Positions 1-8,130 are shown, counted from the first letter of the stretch. The stretch is DNA of 64,000 nt from MAG-121220-bin8 sp002700465 (GCA_943789295.1 CALSTO010000004.1:15268-79267), one strand, 5' to 3'. Translations and numbers: made by a program. The notes: generated by a model from the sequence alone, not told the origin.

Positions 1-82
1 CAACTCCTTCAATAAATAGGTCAAAGACAAATAAACCAATGAATCCAATAATCCAAATTATAAAAAAACGGTTAGGTTTCAT
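1..82 (-). CDS. N-terminal fragment of a small membrane protein (cut by window edge)
   Basis: Only the first 27 codons are inside the window. They read MKPNRFF followed by a hydrophobic stretch rich in I, G, F, L and V, which is an N-terminal membrane anchor or uncleaved signal. The ATG lies 29 nt downstream of the glmS stop on the same strand, so it is probably the next gene of the glmS operon. The family cannot be identified from this much sequence. Confidence 0.55.
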   Translation of the reverse strand, partial: MKPNRFFIIWIIGFIGLFVFDLFIEGV

Positions 83-111
83 TTTTTAAAAATAACAATT
101 CTTAAAAAAGT

Positions 112-1956
112 TTACTCCACTGTAACGGATTTTGCTAAATTTCTAGGCTGATCAATATCACAACCTTTTTTATTTGCGATATGATAAGATAAAAGTTGAA
201 GCGGAATATTAGCTAAAATTGGAGCAATAAGTTCATCGCAATTTGGAATTTCGATGATGTGATCAGCTAATTGTTCTATTTCTTCATCGCCCTCACTAAC
301 AACCGCTATAATTTTACCCCCACGAGCTTTAATTTCCATTATGTTGCTAACAACCTTGTGATAATTACCCTTTTTTGTGGCAATTACAACTACCGGCATA
401 TTTTCATCAATAAGAGCAATAGGGCCGTGTTTCATTTCTGCAGCAGGATAGCCTTCAGCATGAATGTAGGAAATCTCTTTAAGTTTTAAAGCCCCCTCAA
501 GAGCAATTGGGAAATGATATCCTCTTCCTAGATATAGAAAGTTTGATGCATCAAGATAATTTTCAGCAATATCCTCAATTAATGAATTAGATTTTAAAAC
601 CTTTTCTATAGTTTTAGGTAATTCATACAGTTCATTGAGAATTCTTTTATAGCGTTTGCTTTCAATTGTTCCAAGTTTTTCAGCCAAGAAAAGCCCCATA
701 AGTAACAGCAAACTTATTTGGCAGCTAAATGCTTTTGTTGATGCCACACCAATTTCAGAGCCTGCATGTGTATATATACCAGTATGGGTCTCTCTAGCAA
801 TTGACGATCCAACTACGTTACAAATTCCGTATAAAAAAGCTCCTTTTTCTTTAGCCATTTTTATAGCAGCAAGTGTATCAGCAGTTTCCCCAGATTGTGA
901 TATAGGAATAACGATGTCTCCTTTATTAATAATAGGATTTCTATATCTAAATTCAGAAGCATATTCAACTTCAACAGGAATTCTTAATAATTCTTCAAAA
1001 AAGTATTCTCCCAATAGACTTGAATGCCAGGATGTCCCACAAGAAATAAAAATAATTCTGTTTGCAGAACTGAATTTTTCATAATATTTTTTTAGAGAAG
1101 AGATAGAAATTTTTTCTTCAGGTGACAATAACCTTCCTCTAAAAGTATCTGTAATTGATTGAGGTTGTTCAAAAATCTCTTTTAACATAAAATGATCATA
1201 ACCATCTTTTTCAACAGCTTCAATATCTTGTTTTAACTCTTGAACGTATGGGTCAATTATAGAGTCTTTTTTGATTTCTCTTAAAGTAAGTCCTTTTTTT
1301 AAATTTACAATTACCATCTCATCGTCGTTCAAGTAAACACATCTTTTAGTAAACTCTAAAAACGGGGTTGCATCTGAACCAAAATAATATTCAGATTCTC
1401 CAACGCCAATTGCCAAAGGACTTCCGAGTCTAGCTCCGACAAGCTCTTTTGGGTTTGTTGAGTCAAAGACAACAATAGCATATGCTCCAACAACTTGTTT
1501 TAACGCGTAATAAACAGCTTTTCCTAATTTGACCTTTTTGGTTTTTTTAATATCCTCAATTAGATTGACTAATACTTCTGAATCTGTATCTGAAGTGAAA
1601 GTATACCCTTTTTTCAAAAGAATTTTTTTTATCGAATCGTAATTCTCAATAATCCCATTGTGGACTAAAGAAATTTCTCCTGAATTTGAAACATGAGGAT
1701 GTGAGTTCGCTTGATTTGGAGGTCCATGAGTCGCCCATCTTGTATGACCAATTCCAATTGTCCCCTTTTTATCTTTTTCATTAATAAACAGATTTTCAAG
1801 AGCAGACACCTTCCCTTTACTTTTTTTGATTAACAATTCGTCGTTGTAAATCATTAACCCTGACGAATCGTAGCCCCTGTATTCTAATTTTTTTAGTCCA
1901 TTAATTAAAATATCATAAACAGGCTTTTCACCTATATATCCAACTATTCCGCACAT
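112..1956 (-). CDS. glmS: Glutamine--fructose-6-phosphate aminotransferase (isomerizing)
   Basis: This cytoplasmic enzyme makes glucosamine-6-phosphate from fructose-6-phosphate and glutamine, the entry step to UDP-GlcNAc for peptidoglycan and lipid A. At 614 residues it has the usual family length. The protein starts MCGIVGYIG, so Cys2 is the N-terminal nucleophile of the glutaminase domain (about 2-225). Two SIS sugar-isomerase domains follow (about 290-430 and 460-600), with the CGTSWHSS segment near 308. It ends in the characteristic KSVTVE tail. Its ATG overlaps the stop of the upstream GNAT gene by one base (TAATG), indicating translational coupling. I see no glmS-ribozyme-like leader, since there is no leader between the two genes. 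Confidence 0.98.
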   Translation of the reverse strand: MCGIVGYIGEKPVYDILINGLKKLEYRGYDSSGLMIYNDELLIKKSKGKVSALENLFINEKDKKGTIGIGHTRWATHGPPNQANSHPHVSNSGEISLVHNGIIENYDSIKKILLKKGYTFTSDTDSEVLVNLIEDIKKTKKVKLGKAVYYALKQVVGAYAIVVFDSTNPKELVGARLGSPLAIGVGESEYYFGSDATPFLEFTKRCVYLNDDEMVIVNLKKGLTLREIKKDSIIDPYVQELKQDIEAVEKDGYDHFMLKEIFEQPQSITDTFRGRLLSPEEKISISSLKKYYEKFSSANRIIFISCGTSWHSSLLGEYFFEELLRIPVEVEYASEFRYRNPIINKGDIVIPISQSGETADTLAAIKMAKEKGAFLYGICNVVGSSIARETHTGIYTHAGSEIGVASTKAFSCQISLLLLMGLFLAEKLGTIESKRYKRILNELYELPKTIEKVLKSNSLIEDIAENYLDASNFLYLGRGYHFPIALEGALKLKEISYIHAEGYPAAEMKHGPIALIDENMPVVVIATKKGNYHKVVSNIMEIKARGGKIIAVVSEGDEEIEQLADHIIEIPNCDELIAPILANIPLQLLSYHIANKKGCDIDQPRNLAKSVTVE

Positions 1957-2354
1957 TAGTTTCTAATTACCATTTGAAGTTCCTTTTTTTTAAACCCTAT
2001 TTTTTCATAAAATTTTGAATTTTCGTCAGACGAACTAAGAACAATTTTATCACAGTTTTTTTGCTTTCCTATTAGAATTAACCTTTCAACTAATTTTTTT
2101 CCTACTCCTTTACCTCTATATTTTTCATTTACGGCAACATCTTCAATGATACCTAGGATTCTTGTTAGTTTTTTGATAATATGTATTGAGGCTACTCCAA
2201 CGATTATATCTTCAATGGAGATAACAATTGTTGATGAGTTTGGATCACTAAGATATTTCGGGTTAACAGGTTTACTAAAATTTCCACTAAAAGAATTAGT
2301 CCAAATATCAATTACTTGTTTTATATCTTTAGGTTCTAAAGTTCTTATTTTCAT
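1956..2354 (-). CDS. GNAT acetyltransferase resembling GNA1 (glucosamine-6-phosphate N-acetyltransferase)
   Basis: A single GNAT domain of 132 residues. The acetyl-CoA loop is the YRGKGVG segment. The residues around it match what I recall of yeast GNA1 closely: the IEDVAV strand with its Glu-Asp pair, the following NCDKIVL strand, the ENSKFYEKIGF segment with the tyrosine next to acetyl-CoA, and a C-terminal MVIRN like the MQIRK end of GNA1. In eukaryotes GNA1 acetylates glucosamine-6-phosphate, the product of GlmS. Here the gene directly precedes glmS and its stop overlaps the glmS start by 1 nt. Context and motifs agree, but other GNAT families share the RGxGxG loop, so the substrate is an inference. 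Confidence 0.7.
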   Translation of the reverse strand: MKIRTLEPKDIKQVIDIWTNSFSGNFSKPVNPKYLSDPNSSTIVISIEDIIVGVASIHIIKKLTRILGIIEDVAVNEKYRGKGVGKKLVERLILIGKQKNCDKIVLSSSDENSKFYEKIGFKKKELQMVIRN

Positions 2355-2416
2355 AAAAAAGCGAAAATAAGAATTTAGTCGATATAATTATATAATTAGT
2401 CTATAAATTTAAATTT

Positions 2417-3031
2417 TTAGTCGACAACATTCATTTGCTTGATGTAAAGATTTACAGAGAGCTTAATGTCGTCAAGAATCAATCTATCACCTAAGTTTTC
2501 GAAAAAGCTTCCTGAACCGTATTGGACATTATATTTACTTCTATCGAAAACTAAATTTGAAACAAATCCACCAGCTTCACTTATTAACTCAAATTGAATA
2601 GGGTGTGTTATTTCTTTAATGGTAAGAGATCCGTCAACTAAATAACCGTTTTCAATTTTTTTTGATGAGAGTATTGTAAGTTTAGATTTGTTATGTTTTT
2701 CAACAGAGAAAAAATCATCAGATCTTAAATGACCCTCCAACCTCTGTTTACTTCCTCCAGATAAATCTTCAACCGAAATAGAGTTCATATCAACTGTAAA
2801 ACTACCACTACAAAGATTAGGGTTATTTTTCTGATCTTGCTCGCAAAAAATCAGTTCGCCTTTTTCAAAGGTTAAAGAACCGTAGTGCTGGCTGCCAGTA
2901 ATTTTTTCTCCAACCCATTTTATAGAGCTACTTTCAATATCAATTAATACAGTTGCCTTTTTATCAGTTTGAGCTGACATGGACAAAAATATAAAGTTGA
3001 ATAATAATATAAATGTTTTTAAATTCTTCAT
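2417..3031 (-). CDS. YceI family secreted protein
   Basis: This 204-residue protein has a Sec signal peptide (MKNLKTFILLF..., cleavage near MSAQTDK) and one YceI domain, a lipocalin-like barrel that in relatives binds isoprenoid or other lipophilic ligands in the periplasm. Typical YceI features are the opening SSIKWVGEKITGSQHYG strand, the GSFTVDMNSI strand, the GHLRSDDFF segment and the SLTIKEITHPIQFEL strand. It lies downstream of a 43-residue basic protein on the same strand. The ligand is unknown. The family call is secure, the physiological role is not. Confidence 0.9.
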   Translation of the reverse strand: MKNLKTFILLFNFIFLSMSAQTDKKATVLIDIESSSIKWVGEKITGSQHYGSLTFEKGELIFCEQDQKNNPNLCSGSFTVDMNSISVEDLSGGSKQRLEGHLRSDDFFSVEKHNKSKLTILSSKKIENGYLVDGSLTIKEITHPIQFELISEAGGFVSNLVFDRSKYNVQYGSGSFFENLGDRLILDDIKLSVNLYIKQMNVVD

Positions 3032-3069
3032 TATTTAAATAATTTTCAAATTTTTACAGACAATAAATA

Positions 3070-3201
3070 CTAACTTCCTCTTCCAGTTTTTCTTACACCA
3101 CCTGATTTAGCATTACTGGATTTGTTTTTAAAGTTTTGTTTTACTCCTTTTTTGTTTGGAGCATTTTTTTCCATTCTATTTCCAAAAAATTTACTTCCCA
3201 T
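3070..3201 (-). CDS. Small basic hypothetical protein (43 residues)
   Basis: A short gene between the M24 peptidase and the YceI gene, all on the minus strand with gaps of 29 and 38 nt. The product starts MGSKFFGNRMEKN, continues with a Lys/Asn/Gly-rich middle and ends VRKTGRGS. It is strongly basic and has no hydrophobic segment, so it is probably a nucleic-acid or ribosome associated cytoplasmic protein. The start is a clear ATG and the frame is open throughout, with a composition unlike random AT-rich DNA. I cannot assign a family. Confidence 0.6.
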   Translation of the reverse strand: MGSKFFGNRMEKNAPNKKGVKQNFKNKSSNAKSGGVRKTGRGS

Positions 3202-3230
3202 AGTTTTATTTTTATTTATAATTTCAAATA

Positions 3231-3905
3231 TTATGCCAATAATTGTTCAAAAAACCCTCCGATTTCTTTTTCTTTATCAACAAAGTGGATTTCTAAAATC
3301 CAATGTTTTTTCTCACCCTTCTTGTTTAAATCAAACATATTAGTGTGATTATCAGGATGAATGTAATTAGTTTTATCCTCTTTTTCAAGTTTTTCATGAG
3401 GATATTGTCCAACAATATGTCCAGCAATCTCTCCTCCAAACTCCCATCCGTATTTTTTAGCTAGTTCATTACAATAAGCATACAATTGAGCCCCGGTTAT
3501 TTTTGATTTAGAATTAAAATAATCTTTACCCTCAAGCCAGGCACTTTCAATATCCTCTCTTAATTTTTTTTTACTAGAGTCATTTCCAATAACATAGGTC
3601 CTTCCAAAATCCGCCTCCCATTCTTCAAAAACAGGACCAAAGTCTAAGAATAATATGTCATCATTTTTTAAAATTAAATTCTCAGGATCTTCATTGTATG
3701 GATATAATGTGTTTTTACCACACCTCACTATTCTTTTATGCCAGTACTTTTTAATTCCAAACATTTCAAATGCTAATTCGAAGATCAATTCATTGATTTT
3801 ATTCTCAGAATTTCCAGCAATTAATATATTTCTGTTTTCTATTTCATTAAATAATTGTTGAGCCTTTTTTTCTGCTTCAATTAAATTTTTTAGAGTTAAA
3901 TTCAT
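3231..3905 (-). CDS. M24 family metallopeptidase (Xaa-Pro aminopeptidase-like)
   Basis: The protein has 224 residues, consisting of the pita-bread catalytic domain only, without the N-terminal domain of full-length aminopeptidase P. The five metal ligands of the M24 family can be placed: Asp in FLDFGP, Asp in EADFGRT, His in AGHIVGQYPHE, Glu in ILEIHF, and a final Glu in GGFFEQ near the C terminus. It is expected to bind two divalent metal ions and hydrolyse N-terminal or Xaa-Pro bonds in the cytoplasm. It is divergent from the glycerophosphodiesterase gene across 46 nt. The presence of all ligands suggests an active enzyme; the substrate is unknown. Confidence 0.88.
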   Translation of the reverse strand: MNLTLKNLIEAEKKAQQLFNEIENRNILIAGNSENKINELIFELAFEMFGIKKYWHKRIVRCGKNTLYPYNEDPENLILKNDDILFLDFGPVFEEWEADFGRTYVIGNDSSKKKLREDIESAWLEGKDYFNSKSKITGAQLYAYCNELAKKYGWEFGGEIAGHIVGQYPHEKLEKEDKTNYIHPDNHTNMFDLNKKGEKKHWILEIHFVDKEKEIGGFFEQLLA

Positions 3906-3951
3906 TAATTAAATATAACTAAATTGTATTATCAATCTTAGATTAAATTTT

Positions 3952-4689
3952 ATGAAAAAATTAATTTTTCTGCTTTTATTTTTTGTCAACTTAAATGCTC
4001 AAAATACAATTTTAAATATTGGACATCGTGGCGCAAAAGGTCACGTGGCAGAAAACACTGTAGCATCCATTAAAAAAGCTATAGAATTAGGAGCTGATGG
4101 GATTGAGATTGATGTTTTCCGCTGTTTAAGTGGTGAAATAGTTGTTTTTCACGACAAAACCTTAGATAAATTAACTAACGGGTCGGGTTATATTGAAGAA
4201 AAATCTCTATCAGAATTAAAAGAATTAAAGGTTCTTGGGTCTAAGCATTCAATACCCACACTTGAGGAAGTGATCAAGTCGATAGACAGGGGGGTTATTT
4301 TAAATATCGAACTCAAAGGGCCCAATACATCAGAAGGATCTTTAGAAATGGCTAATAAGTATATTAAACTAGGTGAAATTAATTCATCTGACATCCTTTT
4401 TTCTAGTTTTAATTGGAAAGAATTATCAGCCTTAAGAAAATTAGATAAAAATGTAAAAATAGCCCTTATCACTGAAGATGACCCTTTAAAGGCAATTCCT
4501 ATTGCCTTAACTTTAAATGCTGTTGCAATTAATCCTAATTATAAGAAATTAAATCAGCACAATGTTGAAAAAATAGTAAGTTCGGGTCTTAAAATATATA
4601 CCTGGACAGTAAATAATAAATTCGATATAATTAAAGTTAAAAAGCTAAAAATTAATGGTATAATTACAGATTTTCCAGAGAGGATTTAA
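3952..4689 (+). CDS. Secreted glycerophosphodiester phosphodiesterase
   Basis: This 245-residue enzyme has a signal peptide (MKKLIFLLLFFVNLNAQ). The GDPD TIM barrel shows all expected motifs: GHRGAKGHVAENT with the catalytic His and Glu, ADGIEIDV with metal-binding Glu and Asp, VVFHDKTL with the second catalytic His, and NIELKGP with Glu and Lys. It should release glycerol-3-phosphate from glycerophosphodiesters in the periplasm. The C-terminal TWTVNN and GIITDFPE segments are typical of the UgpQ/GlpQ group. Its 3' end overlaps the convergent ParB/SerK-like gene by 26 nt. Confidence 0.93.
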   Translation: MKKLIFLLLFFVNLNAQNTILNIGHRGAKGHVAENTVASIKKAIELGADGIEIDVFRCLSGEIVVFHDKTLDKLTNGSGYIEEKSLSELKELKVLGSKHSIPTLEEVIKSIDRGVILNIELKGPNTSEGSLEMANKYIKLGEINSSDILFSSFNWKELSALRKLDKNVKIALITEDDPLKAIPIALTLNAVAINPNYKKLNQHNVEKIVSSGLKIYTWTVNNKFDIIKVKKLKINGIITDFPERI

Positions 4690-5122
4690 CATCAATTTTA
4701 AATAAGCTTGATAGTAGCATTATAGGCTGCCATTTTTTTGACTTATTACAATAAATTTTATGACTAGTACTTTTAGGCTCCATTAATTTACCGCTAATTG
4801 CATTTTCAATAATTTCTTGCTTAGAGTATTCTTCTGTTTTATTTGTAATAATACTTTCGGAGAAATAATCAATTTTAGTAACTGGTATTTTTTTAAAACC
4901 AAGTTTTTTGAGGGTAAAATACCTGTGGTGTCCATCAATAATAACCATGCTTTTGGAACAACACAAAATAGAAGAGATTATAATATAATTCTCAAATGAT
5001 TTTAAAAAGTTGGTTAAAGTTGATGAGTTTTTTTTAATTGTTTTTTCGTGAGGGAAAAGCTGATTAGTATCTACAAGCTCTAGACTTTTGATTATAGTGT
5101 TATCAAAATCTATTGAATACAT
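4664..5122 (-). CDS. ParB/Srx-fold protein, possibly related to free-serine kinases (SerK/SbnI)
   Basis: The protein has 152 residues. It shows the short ParB N-terminal fold signature: an early LELVDTNQLFPHEKT segment and a central IIDGHHRYFTLKKLGFKKIPV motif. In the SerK/SbnI branch of the ParB/sulfiredoxin fold, as I recall it, a glutamate in an HE element and a DGHHR loop form the nucleotide and serine site; both elements are visible here. No helix-turn-helix follows, so it is not a plasmid partition ParB. Its start lies 1 nt after the stop of the membrane microprotein, which implies co-translation. Serine kinase activity is an inference; nuclease or DNA-binding roles remain possible. Confidence 0.6.
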   Translation of the reverse strand: MYSIDFDNTIIKSLELVDTNQLFPHEKTIKKNSSTLTNFLKSFENYIIISSILCCSKSMVIIDGHHRYFTLKKLGFKKIPVTKIDYFSESIITNKTEEYSKQEIIENAISGKLMEPKSTSHKIYCNKSKKWQPIMLLSSLFKIDVKSSLENL

Positions 5123-5123
5123 T

Positions 5124-5237
5124 TTAATAATATGTGTAATAAGCTACAGCAACTGCAACAATTACAAGAAGAACTATGGCAAACGTCATTACTCCATAAA
5201 CGTTATTAGAGATAAGAAAATCAAATTTATTTTTCAT
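5124..5237 (-). CDS. Single-pass membrane microprotein (37 residues)
   Basis: A small gene too short for usual gene finders. The product starts MKNKFDFLISNNVYGVM and then has one membrane span of about 18 residues rich in V, A, I and L, ending in a tyrosine-rich tail. Its TAA stop is separated by one base from the ATG of the ParB/SerK-like gene, so the two are almost certainly one operon. The hydrophobic helix and tight coupling support a real gene. The function is unknown. Confidence 0.6.
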   Translation of the reverse strand: MKNKFDFLISNNVYGVMTFAIVLLVIVAVAVAYYTYY

Positions 5238-5258
5238 AATAATTTTTTCTTAAAAATA

Positions 5259-6497
5259 CTAAATTTCTTTTAATGCCTGATTTAAATCATTTATAATATC
5301 ATTTACATTTTCAATACCCACACTTAATCTAATAAGCCCCTTGTTAATTCCCAATTTTTCTTTTATATCATCGGGAACATCTGCATGAGTCATTGAATGC
5401 GGATGTTGAGCTAAACTTTCATTACTGCCAAGGCTTACAGCTAACTTAATTAACTTGAGCTTGTTTAGAACTCTGAAAGCTTCTTTTTCTCCACCATAAA
5501 CATCGAAACTTATCATAGCACCAGCACCTTTACATTGTCTTTTAAAAATTTCATTTTGTTGTGTTCCCATAGACTCAATTCCAGGAAAAGAAACAGCTTT
5601 AATTGATTTATGTTTTATTAGAAAATCCACTACCTTTTCTGCATTCTCTCCTTGTTTAGACATTCTTAAATGTAGAGTTTCAAGACTTCTAGTTAGAAGC
5701 CAAGCAGTGTAAGGTGCAATCATACTTCCCAAAAAGGTTCTGAGAGTTTTAATTTGACTGATCACACTTTTTGATCCCATAACACACCCAGCAATCACAT
5801 CGCTATGGCCATTTAAAAATTTTGTTGCAGAATAGCAAACAGCATCTACTCCAAATTTTAAAGGACTTTGCCATATTGGACCAAGATATGTATTATCCAT
5901 AATCAGCATAACATCATTATTTAATTTAGAATTAAGTGTCGATTTAAGCTTGTGTAATTCTTCTAAATCGAATAACGTATTTGTTGGATTTGCAGGAGAT
6001 TCAAAATAGATCATTTTTACTGTACCGGAAAACTCCTTAGTTTTAAGTTGTTTAAGAATTTCATCATTTTTTGTGGTTGATGAAAATGGCAAAATTTTGA
6101 CTCCAATATCTTTTAAAAAATGTGTTATAAAATGATGAGTTCCACCATACACAGGATTGCCATAAATTAAAACATCACCAGGTTTTAAGTACGAAAGCAT
6201 AGTGGTTGAAATAGCGCTCATTCCACTTTCAAATGCTGCAGCAGATTCGCTACCCTCTAGAATCGCTAATCTCTCTTCCAATATTTGCATATTGGGATTG
6301 TTAATTCTAGAATATATTAAGCCAATTTCTTCCTTTGCGTTCAGTTCAGATTTTCCATAAGCAACTTCAAAAAATCTTTTACCTTCTTCGGCAGTTTTAA
6401 AAACAAAAGTTGAAGTTTGAAAAATAGGAGGTTTAACTGAGCCTTCACTCCATTCAGGAGTGTAACCGTAACTCATCATGTGAGATTCTTTGTGCAA
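5259..6497 (-). CDS. Cys/Met metabolism PLP-dependent enzyme (cystathionine gamma-synthase / methionine gamma-lyase type)
   Basis: A 412-residue fold-type I enzyme of the trans-sulfuration family. Seen in sequence: Tyr62 and Arg64 in IYSRINNP that reach the neighbouring subunit's PLP phosphate, the SGMSA motif (91-95), Asp201 in MDNTYLGP that contacts the pyridine nitrogen, and Lys226 in SATKFLNGHSDV that forms the Schiff base. The N terminus (MHKESHMM...SEGSVKPPIFQTSTFVF) resembles a subgroup usually annotated only as cystathionine gamma-synthase family. Synthase, lyase and sulfhydrylase activities cannot be separated by eye. The HAD phosphatase gene lies 19 nt upstream on the same strand. 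Confidence 0.88.
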   Translation of the reverse strand: MHKESHMMSYGYTPEWSEGSVKPPIFQTSTFVFKTAEEGKRFFEVAYGKSELNAKEEIGLIYSRINNPNMQILEERLAILEGSESAAAFESGMSAISTTMLSYLKPGDVLIYGNPVYGGTHHFITHFLKDIGVKILPFSSTTKNDEILKQLKTKEFSGTVKMIYFESPANPTNTLFDLEELHKLKSTLNSKLNNDVMLIMDNTYLGPIWQSPLKFGVDAVCYSATKFLNGHSDVIAGCVMGSKSVISQIKTLRTFLGSMIAPYTAWLLTRSLETLHLRMSKQGENAEKVVDFLIKHKSIKAVSFPGIESMGTQQNEIFKRQCKGAGAMISFDVYGGEKEAFRVLNKLKLIKLAVSLGSNESLAQHPHSMTHADVPDDIKEKLGINKGLIRLSVGIENVNDIINDLNQALKEI

Positions 6498-6516
6498 TTT
6501 TTTTTTACTAAGTTAA

Positions 6517-7173
6517 TTATAATCTTTCGGATATTTGATTAAACTTAATTTCATTCAAACTGGAAATCACAAGGTCAGCATTATCATAATTTTGATTTTT
6601 TGAATTATAGCTGTTATAACCCACGCAATATATGCCAGCAGATTTAGCGGCAATAATTCCGTTTGTTGAATCTTCAATAACAATACATTCTTTTTTATTG
6701 AACCCACTCATTTTAGCAGCTTTTATAAATATTTCTGGATTTGGCTTTGACTCTTTTAAATCAGCTCCACTAATTTTTGCTTTAAAAAACTTATTCAAGT
6801 CAAATTTTTTAAAAATTCTATCAATATTTGTCATAGATGCTGAAGAAGCCAAAATTAGGGTTACGTTATTATCGAAATAATTTTGAATTAGTTCTAAGGC
6901 TCCATCAATCATCTGAAAAGAGGTGTCATTTTCGAAAATAAGCTTAAAGTGTTTTCTTTTGGACACTACAAGTTCATTTGGGTCTTCATATATATTGAAT
7001 ATTTTACATAATTGTTTGCAAATAGAATGAGTTGATTGACCAGTAAAGGACTCATATAAACTGCTTGAAACATCTAATTTAAATTCTTCAAACATTTTAT
7101 TATATGCCAAATGGTGTAAAGGTTCACTATTTACAATAACTCCATCCATATCAAAGATTACAGCTTTTAACAT
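6517..7173 (-). CDS. HAD-superfamily phosphatase / beta-phosphoglucomutase-like
   Basis: This 218-residue protein starts MLKAVIFDMDGVIVNSEPLHH, the HAD motif I with nucleophile Asp8 and acid/base Asp10. Motif II (LILASSAS), motif III lysine (KESKPNPEIF) and motif IV (IEDSTNGI) follow in order. The helical cap sits between motif I and motif II, as in beta-phosphoglucomutase and small sugar-phosphate phosphatases. It is probably cytoplasmic and acts on a phosphorylated sugar or metabolite. It is the first gene of a two-gene unit with the downstream Cys/Met PLP enzyme. Confidence 0.9.
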   Translation of the reverse strand: MLKAVIFDMDGVIVNSEPLHHLAYNKMFEEFKLDVSSSLYESFTGQSTHSICKQLCKIFNIYEDPNELVVSKRKHFKLIFENDTSFQMIDGALELIQNYFDNNVTLILASSASMTNIDRIFKKFDLNKFFKAKISGADLKESKPNPEIFIKAAKMSGFNKKECIVIEDSTNGIIAAKSAGIYCVGYNSYNSKNQNYDNADLVISSLNEIKFNQISERL

Positions 7174-7222
7174 ATTTTAAAGAAAATTTACTGTTTAGAT
7201 TAAAAAATAAAATTACAATAAA

Positions 7223-7254
7223 AAAAGGGGAGCTTTTAAAAAGCTCCCCTTTTA
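7223..7254 (-). terminator. Rho-independent terminator
   Basis: A strong hairpin with stem AAAAGGGGAGCTTT / AAGCTCCCCTTTT around a TAAA-type loop. On the minus strand it is followed by a run of T. It lies 18 nt beyond the stop of the lipoprotein gene 7273-8061 and before the HAD gene, so it ends the lipoprotein transcript. Confidence 0.9.
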
Positions 7255-7272
7255 ATTTGTTCAAAAAACGTG

Positions 7273-8061
7273 TTATTCAAATGATGAATAATCTGTATTT
7301 GGGAATAAAGGAGTTAATCCTTTTTCTCCTCCAACACAAAGTGCAACTACTTGTTGTGCCAATTTACTTTCATCATCATTAAACCTCCAATCAAGATATT
7401 TTTGATAGTGGTCATATGATGCCCAGTTTCCGTATACATAATAAGTGTTAGTATCATCATTAAAAAATGCTTCTAATGACAAACAACCATCATAATCTTT
7501 TGTGGTTTGTAAACCGTCAGCTGTATTTAGTAAATCAATCATAGCTTGTTTTTTCCCAGGCTTAACTTTAAGCTTTACTAATACAGGAGTTTTTGGCCCA
7601 ACGGCTTGCATCATTCCTCCAATATCGAAGAAATCACCTTGTGTGATAATCTTTCCATCATCATCAAAATTAAAATACCAATATCCTTTTAAGTTTAATT
7701 CTTTTCCAGTTACAATGTTTTTACCAGTCCAGGTTCCATAAGTTCTCACACTTCCGTCTAGCACTCCTTCTGGACTAGATCCAGGAAGCCACACGTTAGC
7801 AGTATATTTAATATTTTCAAAACCATCTTGGTAGCCCTTAAGCATAGCTGCATACTGATCGTAATTTCCAGGTTCTGAACCGTACATTGGAGTAATAATT
7901 TCCATGTCTTTACTAACTAATGCTAGTTGACCCTCTAAATCTTCGTCTCCGTGTAGTTCAAATAATTTTTGAGCAGTAGCTAAATTTGCCTCATATTTTG
8001 GATTTGTATTACAGCTAACAAATAGTGCTGCAACAAAAAAAAGTGATAATAATTTTTTCAT
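7273..8061 (-). CDS. Two-domain lipoprotein: NTF2/SnoaL-like plus antibiotic-biosynthesis-monooxygenase (ABM)-like
   Basis: This 262-residue lipoprotein has signal MKKLLSLFFVAALFVSC, with a lipobox cysteine at 17. Residues about 25-145 read like an NTF2/SnoaL cone-fold domain (helix, then strands with GTWTGKN and GYWYFNFDDDGKI), which often holds small hydrophobic molecules. Residues about 155-245 read like a ferredoxin-like ABM domain: VLVKLKVKPGKKQAMIDLL, a GCLSLEAFFND strand, a YYVYGNWAS strand and YDHYQKYLDWR. ABM-type domains act on heme or polyketide-like substrates. The gene has its own strong terminator. The domain calls are from pattern reading; the joint function is unknown. Confidence 0.65.
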   Translation of the reverse strand: MKKLLSLFFVAALFVSCNTNPKYEANLATAQKLFELHGDEDLEGQLALVSKDMEIITPMYGSEPGNYDQYAAMLKGYQDGFENIKYTANVWLPGSSPEGVLDGSVRTYGTWTGKNIVTGKELNLKGYWYFNFDDDGKIITQGDFFDIGGMMQAVGPKTPVLVKLKVKPGKKQAMIDLLNTADGLQTTKDYDGCLSLEAFFNDDTNTYYVYGNWASYDHYQKYLDWRFNDDESKLAQQVVALCVGGEKGLTPLFPNTDYSSFE

Positions 8062-8130
8062 ATAATATAATTTTAAATTAGAAATTTAAATTTAATAAAA
8101 ATTCTTTAAAGAATGTTTTTAAAAATTAAT

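Noticed and set aside
4664..5122. Plasmid-type ParB partition protein
   Set aside because: It lacks a helix-turn-helix, is too short, and has no ParA beside it.
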